This document shows positions 41,188 through 51,849 of a stretch of 64,000 nt of DNA, piece by piece. Below the pieces are notes generated by a model. The model was not told the origin of the DNA. It did not search any database and was given only the letters and a program-made list of their open reading frames with translations. A program made the position numbers and the translations under genes. The first letter of the stretch is position 1. Each line of letters starts with the position of its first letter. The DNA lies in assembly GCA_034401135.1 (NCBI GenBank), contig JAWZSP010000003.1, forward strand, positions 1 to 64,000, given 5' to 3'. This DNA is from Volutella citrinella (Eukaryota; Ascomycota; Sordariomycetes; Hypocreales; Nectriaceae).

Positions 41188-42337
41188 CTATGCCAAGGGA
41201 ACGGAGGATAGCTTCAGAGGAGCCGAACCATACTTGGCCGACAGGTCCTCAAACATCGTTTTCTCTGCTTCCGCAAACGGCAGACCCTCAGCCGATCGCT
41301 GCACACCCAGTCTATGTTCAGGCTCACCGGGGAACAGGACCTCCTTGAACCCATCAGCAGGCGTCACGCCGTGGACACGCTGCACGAGTGTGTCAATTCT
41401 GGAGCGGAACTGCTCAGAAGACATGAAGATGTCAGGCTTGATGGCGATGAAGCAGTGGCCAACGTTTTGCGGTCGCGACTCCTTGTACTGGTCACCAACC
41501 TGGCCCCCGAATTCGGCTCCCGACAGAACACCGGACATGATATCCATGAGGATAGCAATGCCTGAACCCTTGGGCCCGCCGATGGGTGCCATGGATCCAT
41601 TTAGCGCGGCCTCGGCATCTTCAGTAGGCTTGCCATCCTTGTCATAAGCCCATCCCAGAGGAATCTTCTCCCCTCGGCGCGCGGCACGACGAATCTTGCC
41701 CTTGGCCACGACCGAGGGAGCCATGTCCAGGATATAGGGGACCTCGTCCTTGCTGGGTGCACCGGCGGCAAAGGGAGAGATGCCCAGAAGGGTCTCCTTA
41801 CCTCCAAAGGGAGGCATCTGCTTGGCAGAGTTGGTGAAAACGAGGGAAATCATGCCGGCATCGAGGGCCTGAATGACATAGGTCGCAGCCATGCCAAAGT
41901 GGTTGGAGTGGTTGGCAGTGACGATGCCAATGCCGTAGGTCTCGGCGCGGCGGATGGCATCGTCCATGGCCTTGGAGGCAACGACGAATCCGAAGCCATT
42001 ATCTCCGTCAACGTGGGCGGCGACTGGCGTCTTCTCGGTGATCTCAATGTTGGGCTTGGCATTGACTAGGCCGCTAGACACTCGCTCGATGTATTGCTGG
42101 AGACGTGCGAGACCGTGGGTGTCCTGGCCGCGGAATAAGTCAGAAATTCTGGCGAATTGTGCAGCCGATGAAGCCTAGAGACTGTATAGCACTTACAACG
42201 CCTCGCGTATCGGCCTGCACCAGGCAGTTGGCCATGAGCGACGCATGGTCCTCGGGGAGTCCGACTTTGGTCAAGAGGTCCTTGGCGAAAGCGACAGCCT
42301 CGCTTGGCTTGGCATAGAAACGATCTGCCGACGCCAT
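41188..42337 (-). CDS. Ldh2/MDH2-type NAD(P)-dependent 2-hydroxyacid/2-oxoacid oxidoreductase (358 aa)
   Basis: Exon 1 42337-42197, intron 42124-42196 (donor GTAAGT), exon 2 42123-41188; 359 codons. Family motifs: VQADTRGVDTHGLARL spanning the intron, GIGIVTANHSNHFGMAA, AAGAPSKDEVPYILDMA and GGPKGSGIAILMDIMSG. The family includes archaeal malate dehydrogenase, ureidoglycolate dehydrogenase, 2,3-diketo-L-gulonate reductase and sulfolactate dehydrogenase, so it should oxidise a 2-hydroxy acid or reduce a 2-oxo acid. It is divergent from the Zn2Cys6 regulator and shares a 535-bp promoter with a CGG-N7-CCG site. Confidence 0.88.
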
Positions 42338-42872
42338 AGTGATGTTTGCCGCTGTTGCAGTGTCACAAAGCTACTAGCAGGGGTGCGCGGATTAAGTGCC
42401 GGAGATGATGTGTATCAGGTCTGAGCAGGTGACCAAGCAGCAGATCCAGTGGCTGACTGATGTATTCTTTTTTAAAATTGATGTCTTCTGTGCAGCTGTA
42501 TATGAGGCGTGACGAGTATGTCCCGAGTGGTCATCGGCGTAAAGCCGGTCAGGTGGGGTAGAGAAGTGGGGCTGCCGGCTTCAGCCCGATGGCCAGTTCC
42601 GGACACACCACGAAGCATAGGCTTTGCTTCCCCGTAAAGATTCCCATGACAGCTATAGCAGTACAGTAGTAGGGGCTCGACACTGGGGCAAACCCCACTT
42701 TGGAATACCGTGCCGTTGGTAGAAAAGCCCAGCCCTCCCCAAGATCACCGGGCATTGGAGATGCCCGGCTTCCATCTCCGCTCCAACCCCGAGATGCTCG
42801 CGTGCCCGTCCTGACGACACTTTGACCTGCCTCAACCCTTCTGAGCCCGGGCTTCTCCACCGTCTCCGACAC
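42338..42872. promoter_or_regulatory. Divergent promoter region, oxidoreductase / regulator
   Basis: A 535-bp non-coding interval. It holds the best CGG-N7-CCG site (42535-42547) and a related CGG-N8-CCG sequence near 42390 (CGGATTAAGTGCCG). Confidence 0.65.
42535..42547 (+). promoter_or_regulatory. Inverted CGG site (CGGCGTAAAGCCG)
   Basis: CATCGGCGTAAAGCCGG, 197 bp upstream of the oxidoreductase ATG and 325 bp upstream of the regulator ATG. The flanking CAT before CGG is shared with the site at 47532. A site next to the regulator's own gene would allow autoregulation. Confidence 0.75.
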
Positions 42873-45322
42873 ATGGACGATACACACACCCCGGACCCGC
42901 CCCCGATGCGCGCACCCGGCCGCAAGAAGGGCACCGCGTGTCTGCGCTGCCGCAACCAAAAGATCCGCTGCGACGACTCGACGCCGTGCACCAACTGCTC
43001 CCGAGTGGGGCACGTTTGCACCCGGAATAACTTCTCGAGCCAACAGGATGCCCTCGCGTGGGTACCAGTCCCCTCTGCCTCGTTGCATCCTTGTCTGACG
43101 GTGTCCCCTTCGGCAGCCATGTTGCGCGCATGGAGAGTCGGCTACGCTCCCTTGAGGCCTCCCTCAGCCGCGTAGCTCCTGATGAGTTGGACAAGGCGCC
43201 GCCTGTTGGGCGTAGTCCGTTCCGTAATCCGGACCCATTGGTTGCCCAGTCAAATGCCCAGGTTGACGAGGAGGGTGCAGATGCAGCCGATCTGCAGATG
43301 GACACGGCCAACGAAGCCTCTTTGTGGCAGCTGGCTTCTCAGCACACAACGGAGGAGCCTCCCCCAGCTGGCGATGAGCACATCTCACGACAGAGCATGT
43401 TCAAGGACCAGGCTCAGACTCAGAAGACCCCCGACACCCACACAGACTCTCTCAGCCCAGCTGCCTCAAGCCATATTGGGCCCACAGAGCCACTCGCACA
43501 TGAAGTGGGGTTGCTATCCCTGGCGAACTCGAAAGAGTCCAAGTATCTCGGTCCATCGTCAGGCGTATTCTTCGCAAGGCGTATCTTCTCTGCCATCCCG
43601 CAGTCCCAAGGCTTGTCTACCTCTTGGACCAGCTCAACTGCTAGTCGAGCTGCCAACGAACCGCCCCAAGCGGTGCCTTTTTCGCTGGATGGATCGGCAC
43701 AAGTAGACCTGCAGCATTTCGTTGATGCCTATTTTGAGACCTACCAACCACTGTACCCTTTCTTGGATGAGGATGATGTGGCAGATTGGTTAGAGCTCTT
43801 GCACACCAGGCCGCCGCATCTCGCCTCGTCATCACACATGCCCAGTCTTGCCGAGGTAGGGGCAGAACTTTCAGCCTTCCACATGGTCCAAACATTCCTA
43901 ATCATTGCTCTTGGCTCTCGTGTTTTGGAGGTTCGCCTCTCAGCCGACTTTCAATCCGAAAGATACCTGGCCACGGCAATGCAACGAGTTGACGGTCTTG
44001 CACTGCATGACAACATTGAAGGCCTCCAAATAATGCTCCTGCTTGCACTCACAAGCTTCTATTTTGAAAATGGCCCCAATGCCTGGTTCTTGACCGCAAA
44101 TGTCATAGCAAGCTGCCAAGATCTTGGCTTCCAGCGCAAGGTCATGGACACAACCCTGTCCAGCCCGGACGACCAACGGCACGGTCGTAAGCTCAGCTAC
44201 CTCAACCTACGCCGGGGGATCTTCTGGTCCGCATATTCCCTAGAACGCACATTAGCCGTCGTTCTAGGCCGTCCCTTGACGCTGCGGGATGAGGCTATTG
44301 ATGTCGAATTCCCCGGGGGCGTGAGTTCGGCCATGCCCCCGATTCCAATAGCAGCCCCAACATTGGATTCGCCACCATCACATATGACGACTGATCACCA
44401 AGATAAGAGGACAAGATTCCCCCAGTCCCCCTACACTGCTTCTCAGTATTCCTTCCGGTTTGACCAAATAACCGCAGAAATCAAGCTCATGTTGTATCGA
44501 GTCAACAACTTACCATCACGCTTTCCATGGCCGACGGACTTAGAATCGTGGAAAGCTGAAGTGGAAGTCAACTGCAGAGAACTCTTGGACAATCTTCGCC
44601 GCGATCTAGGGCGCAGGGGTCGCCGCAAAACATCAGCCAGCGCTGTCCGCGCACTTGAGCTGAAATACCATCACTGCCTGCAGCTATTGCACCGGCCATC
44701 GCCGGCCATCCCACACCCAAGCAACCAGTCATGGAAAGCGTGCTATGAGTCTTCGATTGCCACTATTGTCTTGAATGCGGAACTTCGGCGCTTCTCCAAG
44801 CTTTCCAACAGCTGGCTGACGGCTCACACTGTATTCGTCAGTGGCATCACGTTTCTGTATTGCCTATGGGCGAAACCCGAAATCAAGAGCGAGTCAACTC
44901 TCGAAGCCTTTACCGATGTCGCCGAGGCATGCACGTGTCTACTTACCCATTTGGCCAAGACGTGGAGTGTTGCTGCAGACGCCGTCGTCAAGTTTGAAAG
45001 ACTGGCTGCCCTGACAGCTTCATCCTGGAGAGCATCAACAGAGAGCCAGAGCTCAGAATCGCTTGCGGGTCAATCGTTAGTGTACATGTCACAATCAAAC
45101 GGCGTTTATCAAGCGGGACAGAATGCACCTGACGGGCAAAATGCCTTCAGCATGGACGGTGTGAGCATGGGAATGAATGATGGGCAAAAGCAAGGGGATG
45201 ATTTCGAGCCAGGGTTTTTGTTTAGTGAGCTTGGCGATATGAGTTCATGGTTTGATCTCAACTGGATGGCGAATGCGTCCTTTAACGAGCCACCCGATAT
45301 GCCCTTCAACTTGCAAAGCTGA
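42873..45322 (+). CDS. Zn2Cys6 transcription factor of the catabolic cluster (796 aa)
   Basis: Exon 1 42873-43057, intron 43058-43116 (donor GTGGGT, acceptor CGGCAG), exon 2 43117-45322; 797 codons. Cysteines 23, 26, 33, 39, 42 and 49 give the C-x2-C-x6-C-x5-C-x2-C-x6-C binuclear zinc cluster, followed by a basic linker and a coiled coil (HVARMESRLRSLEASLS). The central fungal-trans domain (around residues 210-420) includes LRRGIFWSAYSLERTLAVVL and GRPLTLRDEAIDVEFP. The C-terminus is Asn/Gln/acid-rich, as in activation regions. Placement inside the cluster, and inverted CGG sites next to most neighbours, make it the likely pathway regulator. Confidence 0.9.
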
Positions 45323-45383
45323 GAGTTCAGTGCAAAATATTGGCGTAAAGACAATGCGCAAATTGCATATGGTGTTGTCAATT

Positions 45384-47430
45384 TTATATGACCGCATCCC
45401 TGATTCCCCGAACAATAGAGACCACACCATACGCCCCAGGATCAGGCAACATGATGCCAGCATCTCCATCTCCATCAGCACCAACGTAGGTACTTCGTCC
45501 AAACTTGCTTTGGATGTTCTTGGTGCCATTGCAGCCAGTTTCAGCTGCGGCTAGAGCCTCACCAAGTCTTTGGCTGATCGATCCATCCGTCTGTGCCAAG
45601 GTCTCAATGAAGGGAATCAATGCATCCATCATCGTTCGATCTCCCGCCCTCGCCGCAGTCACCTTTTTAAGACTCTCCAGTGCTGATGTAGCTGCCGTGA
45701 CCAGCTCAGAAAAGCCTAGCTCTTTGACTTCAGTTGCTTGAGACTTGGCTGATGATGCCAAGCTGGTAAAGAAGACGGAGTAGAGAGCTCCGGAAGTTCC
45801 ACCCATGCTGCGACACAGGACATTCGCCAGGTCCATGATGCTCTGCGATAGGCTACTTGAGGAAAAGGTCCCCTGGTTCAATGCCTCTCTCACCGAACTA
45901 GCGCCACCAAGGAGCGTTGTCCCACAGTCTCCGTCTCCGAGAATCGTATCCATGCGAGTGATCTCGGGCTCGTCCTTCATGAGAGATGCGTACACCGACT
46001 CGATGATTGTTGCAAAGGCCTTTGATTCCACTGGTTTCCAATTAGCAGGGTCCTCTGAGACTGACGTAGCAGGGCTAGTTATCTCACCAGAATCTCGACG
46101 TTGACTTGGAACTCTGGCATCTTCTCGTGTGGCTTGCGATTTTGCAACGACTCTCCACTGATGGGGTCTTTTCGCCCAGCTGGAGGCGCTGATGGTGTTT
46201 GTCCAGCCAAGGGCATCCGTTGGCTCATCTAGGTACTGTAGAACCTTGGCCGACATTGGGTTGCTCTTAGGCAAAGACAGGATGGTGACGCTGAACCCAG
46301 GACCGTTGAGAGCGGACAAGAAGGTGCCGCTAAACACTCGCGCCGGTTTAATCTTGTAGTCATCGGCGAGCTGTGAAACAACTTCACCAGTTGCGGCAGC
46401 AAGTTCTAGCACTGAAAGAGCTCCCAGGTTGTTCATCAGGACAACGACGTCATGCTCGTCGCTCGTTGGGGTGCTCTCGATATAGTTGCGCTCAGCATCA
46501 GTACTATCAAGGAGAAGTCGCAGAAATTCTTGCACCAGTCCTTGCAGCGAGGGCCTGGGCCGTTGTCTCCGGCTTCCAGGCTCATTGTGGATTCCGATGC
46601 CGATTTCCAGCTCATCTGATGCCAGTCGCGTTTTGTGAGAGGCGCCCGGCATGCTGCAGCTGTCAAGCCCAACGCCAACGGTTCCCATATTACGCGCTAC
46701 AAACTCGGCAGTGTCTGCGACATGGTCGAGCTGGGCTCCCGAGGCTGCTGCCGCTCCGGCAACCTTGTGAACCAAGATGGTGCCCGCAAGAGCACGTCGT
46801 CCGACGAGCCCCGATCGCGAACGACCAATCGATACGTCATCGCCGATGACTACCAAACGAATGGGGCAGCTTGAAGCGAAGCGGAATCGCTGAGCGGCCA
46901 GATTGAAGTTGAGCTTGTCGCCTGTGTAGTTCTTGACGATGAGGATGATTCCTTTGGGAGATTCAACTAGTCGCAAGCCGGCTTCAATCTGCATGGCGTT
47001 GGGGGACGCAAAGACGGCTCCACAAACAGCAGCGTCCAGCATTCCCTCGCCGACGTATCCAGCGTGCGCAGGTTCATGTCCTGAGCCACCTACAGGGATC
47101 TTTCAGCACTAGAATCCCCTGCAACAGTGGAGGTTGGGGAGTTCTTACCACCGCTCAGCACCGTGACCCTACTACCTCGGTTCTCATCGGGCCTATAAAT
47201 CACTTAGTGAGATGTTAGCACCTGGCCTCCATCAGAGGCCACCACTAAAGTCTGGCGAGCTGTATGCCCATACCTCTATTTTCTTCGTCCAGGAGCAATG
47301 ATGGGTGGAGAGACAGGAAGCCATGGACTGCTTTCAGCAGTGCGCTGTCGCTGTCAGCCACAAAAGAAGAATTTCGCCCAGCCATTGGTAGAACGGAGTA
47401 GTACCAGCGAGCAGCAGTCATCGACAGCAT
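45384..47430 (-). CDS. Dihydroxyacetone-kinase family protein, DhaK-DhaL (629 aa)
   Basis: Exons 47430-47274, 47175-47149 and 47089-45384; introns 47176-47273 and 47090-47148; 630 codons. The DhaK domain shows LSGGGSGHEPAHAGYVGEG, VCGAVFASP and LKNYTGD-type VKNYTGDKLNF, and the His that covalently holds the keto substrate (GIGIHNEPG). The DhaL domain has the ADP/Mg site GDGDCGTTL and SMGGTSGALY. Such kinases phosphorylate dihydroxyacetone, glyceraldehyde or, in relatives, erythrulose with ATP. The middle exon is only 27 bp and the join omits a few residues usually found before RVTVLSGG, so the 5' model is less certain than the rest. It overlaps nothing and is divergent from the ATP-grasp gene. 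Confidence 0.85.
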
Positions 47431-47684
47431 CGCATCTCCATCATGTCTCCATAATCACTTATTTATCCAGCGGATCATCCGCGTCCCATCGTCACAAGCG
47501 TGTATATGGGGCAAGGCTGTAGTAATTACATCGGGATAAAGCCGGGCGGGGCGAGGGGTGATGCCGACGACCATCGGCACAACGCCGACAAGCACGGGGG
47601 GTAGCCTCCACGGAGCTCCCTACTTGAATTCAACCGGACAGCAGCCCAGATTTGGAGATGGAAACGCCCCAGTGAGATTCCAAG
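47431..47684. promoter_or_regulatory. Divergent promoter region, kinase / ATP-grasp
   Basis: A compact 254-bp bidirectional promoter with one CGG-N7-CCG site near its middle. Confidence 0.65.
47532..47544 (+). promoter_or_regulatory. Inverted CGG site (CGGGATAAAGCCG)
   Basis: CATCGGGATAAAGCCGGG, 101 bp upstream of the kinase ATG and 140 bp upstream of the ATP-grasp ATG. It differs from the site at 42535 by two bases after CGG. Confidence 0.75.
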
Positions 47685-48977
47685 ATGAATGTTTCAGCCA
47701 AGTGTCTCAATCGCCCGGCTGTGCAAGCCACCGCCCTCGGAGCGCTGCGTAGGACAAGAGCCTGCGTGCTACCTCTGCGACGGCAATTCGCTTCGAGGCC
47801 TTCGCCATTGCCCCGCGTAGCTGTGCTTCATCAGGCCATCCAGCCTCCCGTAATAGATGGAACCAAAAAGCCCATGAAGCCTGGAGGTATGCATCCGCTG
47901 GGCCTTACCTTGTTCACTCTCACCTCGGCACAGCTGACGTTACGTACAGGCTACCAAGATTCAGGCGCCGATATTGCGTACAACTTGAGCCAATGCGAGG
48001 ATGTCGACGTTGTCTGTCCCGAGCCGAACCCGAATCCTGTAGAGGAACGCGGCTGGTCGTTCCCAGATACCGAAGATGGAATTGTCAGCGCAGTCGAAAA
48101 AGGTGCTACACACCTGTGGGCAAACACGATCCTCTTCTCAGCCCATCCTCTGCAAACTTCGAGCCGCATTGCCAACCATGCACTCCGGGTTGTTGGCCAA
48201 GGGCCTCAAGTTGTAGAGAAGTACGATGACAAGGATTACGTCAATACCTTCCTTCGGAGCGCTGGGCAGTTCACAATGCCCAAAGCATGGTCCGTACGAG
48301 CTGGAGAGAGCCTCCCAAGTGGACCAGAAAAGCTATCGTTCCCAGTCGTGGCCAAACCATCGCGTGGACGTGGCAGTCACGGCGTCAAAGTTTGCGCCAG
48401 CCAGGCAGAACTTGAGGCACACGTTGAATTATTGCAGAGCCAAGGGCTCAACTCCATTATTGTCGAGGAATTTCTCTCTGGCCAAGAGGCCACCGTCACT
48501 GTCATGCCCCCGACTGCAGATGGTGATTACTGGACTCTTCCAGTCGTCTCTCGATTCAACCACAACGATGGAATCGCACCATACAATGGAGTCGTCGCAG
48601 TCACGGCCAACTCTCGCGCCGTGACTGGGTCGAGTGACCCGGCATATGAGGCCGTTGCGGATGAATGCAGACAAGTAGCCCGATTGCTCGGCACCACGGC
48701 ACCCATTCGAATCGACGTCCGGAGATTCCAGCCAGAGTCCAAATTCGCCTTGTTTGATGTCAACATGAAGCCCGTAAGTGTGTTTGTCGCCGATGTCGAG
48801 TTCTCATCACTAACAATGCAGAATATGACGGGTCCAGGGCGACCTGGTCGAGACGACCAAGCGAGCCTGACACTCATGGCCGCGGCGGCTATTGGTTGGG
48901 ATTACAAAACGCTCCTCAAGAACATTTTGCTCACTTCTGTGGAGCTAAATGTGCTGAGATCACTGCAGGCCAAGTAA
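47685..48977 (+). CDS. ATP-grasp ligase-like protein (393 aa)
   Basis: Exons 47685-47886, 47950-48773 and 48822-48977; introns of 63 bp (donor GTATGC, acceptor GTACAG) and 48 bp (donor GTAAGT, acceptor ATGCAG). Both introns are multiples of three and stop-free, so unspliced RNA would encode 430 residues. ATP-grasp signs resembling D-Ala-D-Ala ligase: FPVVAKPSRGRGSHGVKVC (ATP-binding loop), IIVEEFLSGQEATVTV, IRIDVRRF and FALFDVNMKPNMTGPGRP (metal-binding end). A basic start (RRTRACVLPLRRQFASR) could be a mitochondrial presequence. It would couple a carboxylate to an amine or alcohol via an acyl phosphate. Its role in the cluster is unclear. Confidence 0.8.
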   Translation: MNVSAKCLNRPAVQATALGALRRTRACVLPLRRQFASRPSPLPRVAVLHQAIQPPVIDGTKKPMKPGGMHPLGLTLFTLTSAQLTLRTGYQDSGADIAYNLSQCEDVDVVCPEPNPNPVEERGWSFPDTEDGIVSAVEKGATHLWANTILFSAHPLQTSSRIANHALRVVGQGPQVVEKYDDKDYVNTFLRSAGQFTMPKAWSVRAGESLPSGPEKLSFPVVAKPSRGRGSHGVKVCASQAELEAHVELLQSQGLNSIIVEEFLSGQEATVTVMPPTADGDYWTLPVVSRFNHNDGIAPYNGVVAVTANSRAVTGSSDPAYEAVADECRQVARLLGTTAPIRIDVRRFQPESKFALFDVNMKPVSVFVADVEFSSLTMQNMTGPGRPGRDDQASLTLMAAAAIGWDYKTLLKNILLTSVELNVLRSLQAK

Positions 48978-49536
48978 GCGTATGGCCATGAACCCTGTTA
49001 GTGGCAGAATGTCAAGTAGAGCACGTCGTGGAGAACATATCAACAACGAAATACGCAATACAAAATCAAGCTACAAATAACTGTTGTCAAAATCATCAAC
49101 TAGGATCACTGAATCCAGCTGGACTCATTTTAGAGTACATCACTTGGTCCTACAACGTGGTCTGGGTGGCCAAGTAGCTTCCGCGAGTGTTTGCTTGCCA
49201 TTTTTTGGCCGTTTCAGTATCATACACGACCCAAAGTTGTTCATGTTTCAAGACTTGAGTGCAGACTTAATCTAAATGTTGTAGTCTCTGCGCCTAGTAT
49301 ATCCAACTATTCAATTGAAGATTTACTAACCTCCCAACACCAGCGATCAATACACTATCCAATAGGTTGAACGCATTGAACATCAAATCACATTTAGAAA
49401 TGAAAGGTCTACAAGCCTGTTTGTCGTATCTTATTGATCTACAACCAAGGCGTGCAACTGGGTAACTGGACACATTGGTATGGCCCCTTCCAACCCAGAT
49501 CCATCATCAGGAGCCACAGTCCCCAAGCTGCCCATA
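48978..49536. other. Intergenic between convergent genes
   Basis: 3' flanks of the ATP-grasp gene and the Dal5-type carrier. No gene or repeat recognised. Confidence 0.6.
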
Positions 49537-51261
49537 TTAAGTGATGAATCGGAAAGCCGCTCTCCGGGCAGCACGGTCCTCCTCAGAAATACCCTGGACC
49601 TGAGTCTGTGCCTCTCCCTTCATGATGTCAGCAACATCTGCTCCTGCTTCAAGCTTGTTATTGGCACGCTGCAAGACGATGCGCATGAAGAGGGCGAGCA
49701 AGATGACTGCAAGAGCAAAAGCAGAGTTCACACTCATTGCCAGGACATATCTAGGCTTAGCCGAATCCGGGTACAGATAGGCAGTCCAGACCTGATGCAA
49801 TTGTCAGCAAGGGTTGAACACAGACTTTGATGAGGGTAATGTACCTGTGAAATATTTCCAAAGGCGTTAACGAAAGCAACGGCAGCAGCACGTTTGATGC
49901 GAGGACGAAGCATCGTCTTCTGAACCCAGGCCAAGACGACAGCATTGGCACCGTGGCCTCCACCCACCATCAGCATCATGGCAAAGTATCTCGCTCCAGT
50001 GTTAAGAGAGGCAGCCCCAACAACAAAGCCAATGACTGCCAGCGCCAATGGCCACATGACGTGGAATGAAGAATTTTGAAGTCGATCAGCGGACCAATTG
50101 TTGACAATGGAAAAGATCAAGCCCAGGATGTATGGGGGAGCAGTTAGAAGGAGAGTGTTGACTCGGTCGAACCCAAGCGTCTGCACCACTGATGGGAAGA
50201 AGTTGGAAGTTGCAGCGGCAACCTGGAGGCAGAAGAACATGGCAGCAAAGACGTAGACGCGCCAATCTTTGAAGGTGAGCTTGAAACCATATGCCCAATT
50301 TTCTTCGTCCTCATCAACCTGCCCAGCATCTTTGATGAGACGCCACTCCGCCACGGCACGCTCGGTTGGGGATAGCCACCGAGTAGTTGATGGCCAATCA
50401 GGCAAGACGGCTGCAGAACAGAAGGCGATGAAGATGGTAGCAGAGCCCTCGATGATGAAGAGCCATCTCCAAGACTCGAGACCACGAGCACCCTCGAGGC
50501 CGTGCTGGATTCCCGCACCAATAAGCCCGGAAAAGGCGCTTCCAAGCTGGGTAGCCGAAAAGAGGACGGCGCTGCGAAGGCCCATCTCTGATCTCTTGTA
50601 CCAGGAAGAGATTAGAAACAGTGCACCAGCTGAAACTATGTTAGTAACTACCTAGGGGCAAAATGACATGAACTCTTACGATAGAATGCAGCTTCGACGA
50701 ATCCTAGGAAGAACCGACATGCATAAAGGCCAGCCGCATTGTGGACAATTCCAGTGAGCGTCGAAAGCAAACCCCAGACGGCCATACAACCAGGCAAGTA
50801 GAGTGACGGGCGTAGCTGTGCGAGAAACACATTGGACGGGAGTTGCATAATAACGTAGCCAACGAAGAGAATGGCGACAGCCGTGGCATACTGGTTGGCA
50901 TCCATCGCAAGGCTGTGGGCTAGGCCTGCAACCTTGGCTGCAGCAATGTTGTTCTATCGGATTCAGACTGTTAGTACATGTAAACTGCAGTCTCTTGCGA
51001 ATGCCTTACCCGGTCTAGATAGTTCATGACAAAGATAATCCAGACACAGAGCAGCAAGCGAATATCCAATTTGCGCTTCAGTCTCTTTTCGGCATCAAGA
51101 AACTCTTCCTCAGACATGCCCTGGGCAACTCGCAGTCTGTTATTCTCATCGTCCATGTCCTTGCTCTCAAGCATATCGATCGCTGCCTTCTCGACCTCGG
51201 CGCTGTTCTTGAGTGTAGTCATTGTCGCGTGTAGATTCTGTTGGATGCTGAGATGGGTCAT
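49537..51261 (-). CDS. MFS carrier, Dal5/ACS type (521 aa)
   Basis: Four exons: 51261-51010, 50953-50680, 50629-49845, 49791-49537 (introns of 50-56 bp), 522 codons. Anion:cation symporter features: a cytosolic start, RKLDIRLLLCVWIIFVMNYL at TM1, DRNNIAAAKVAGL just after it, QLPSNVFLAQLRPS, FFLGFVEAAFYPGALFLIS and SWYKRSEMGLR. Related fungal carriers take up allantoate, nicotinate, pantothenate, tartrate and other carboxylates. It is divergent from the Dabb gene, with a CGG-N7-CCG-like site between them, so it may import the acid form of the substrate. Confidence 0.88.
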
Positions 51262-51849
51262 GGAAGACTTGGACTGATGCAGACTTGCGCGGGCAAGCCA
51301 GTGGAATAAGTAGGCGCCTTTCTGTCACCTGTGTTAGGTACAAGGTAACTTCGGCTTGGGAGCGAGGGTGTTGCAGCCACTTTTAGACTTGTTGCTAGGA
51401 TACTCAGCCAAACAAGGTGGCTTTACCCCGTTACCCCAGCCAAGACCCCGGATTCCCACACGATGGAGACATCCAAGTCACTTCTAAATGAGCCCGTGGG
51501 GCCCCGCAAGCAATTTTCGAGGCAGAGGTTCAGGCTAGTGTTTGCCTAGAGGCACGGCTTGACCCACAAAACCGGTCACATGAGGACAATTGGGCATCTC
51601 GGGATCGATCCGGCATCGCGGCGTAAGGCCGGCCCCACATTCGGCTTGAGGTCCGGGTTGGATGCCGATGGTTTTCGGAGGCTCGAGCATTAGTAAAGGG
51701 GTATCAACAGGCATACGAAAATGCGGTGACCAATGCCGTGTGTTGTTAAGGTCCGGCATTGTATTCTGCGCATCAACTTTGTTTTTTCGATCAAGAAACT
51801 CGTGCGCCCACCTCAGCTCATCACTTTACACAGGCAAGCACCGTAAAAA
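51262..51849. promoter_or_regulatory. Divergent promoter region, Dal5-type carrier / Dabb gene
   Basis: A 588-bp non-coding interval holding the site at 51619-51631, and nearby CGG/CCG words (CGGCTTGAGGTCCGG, spacer 8). Confidence 0.55.
51619..51631 (+). promoter_or_regulatory. Inverted CGG site (CGGCGTAAGGCCG)
   Basis: CGCGGCGTAAGGCCGG, identical to the 42535 site except one A-to-G in the spacer. It lies 218 bp upstream of the Dabb gene and 357 bp upstream of the carrier. Confidence 0.65.
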
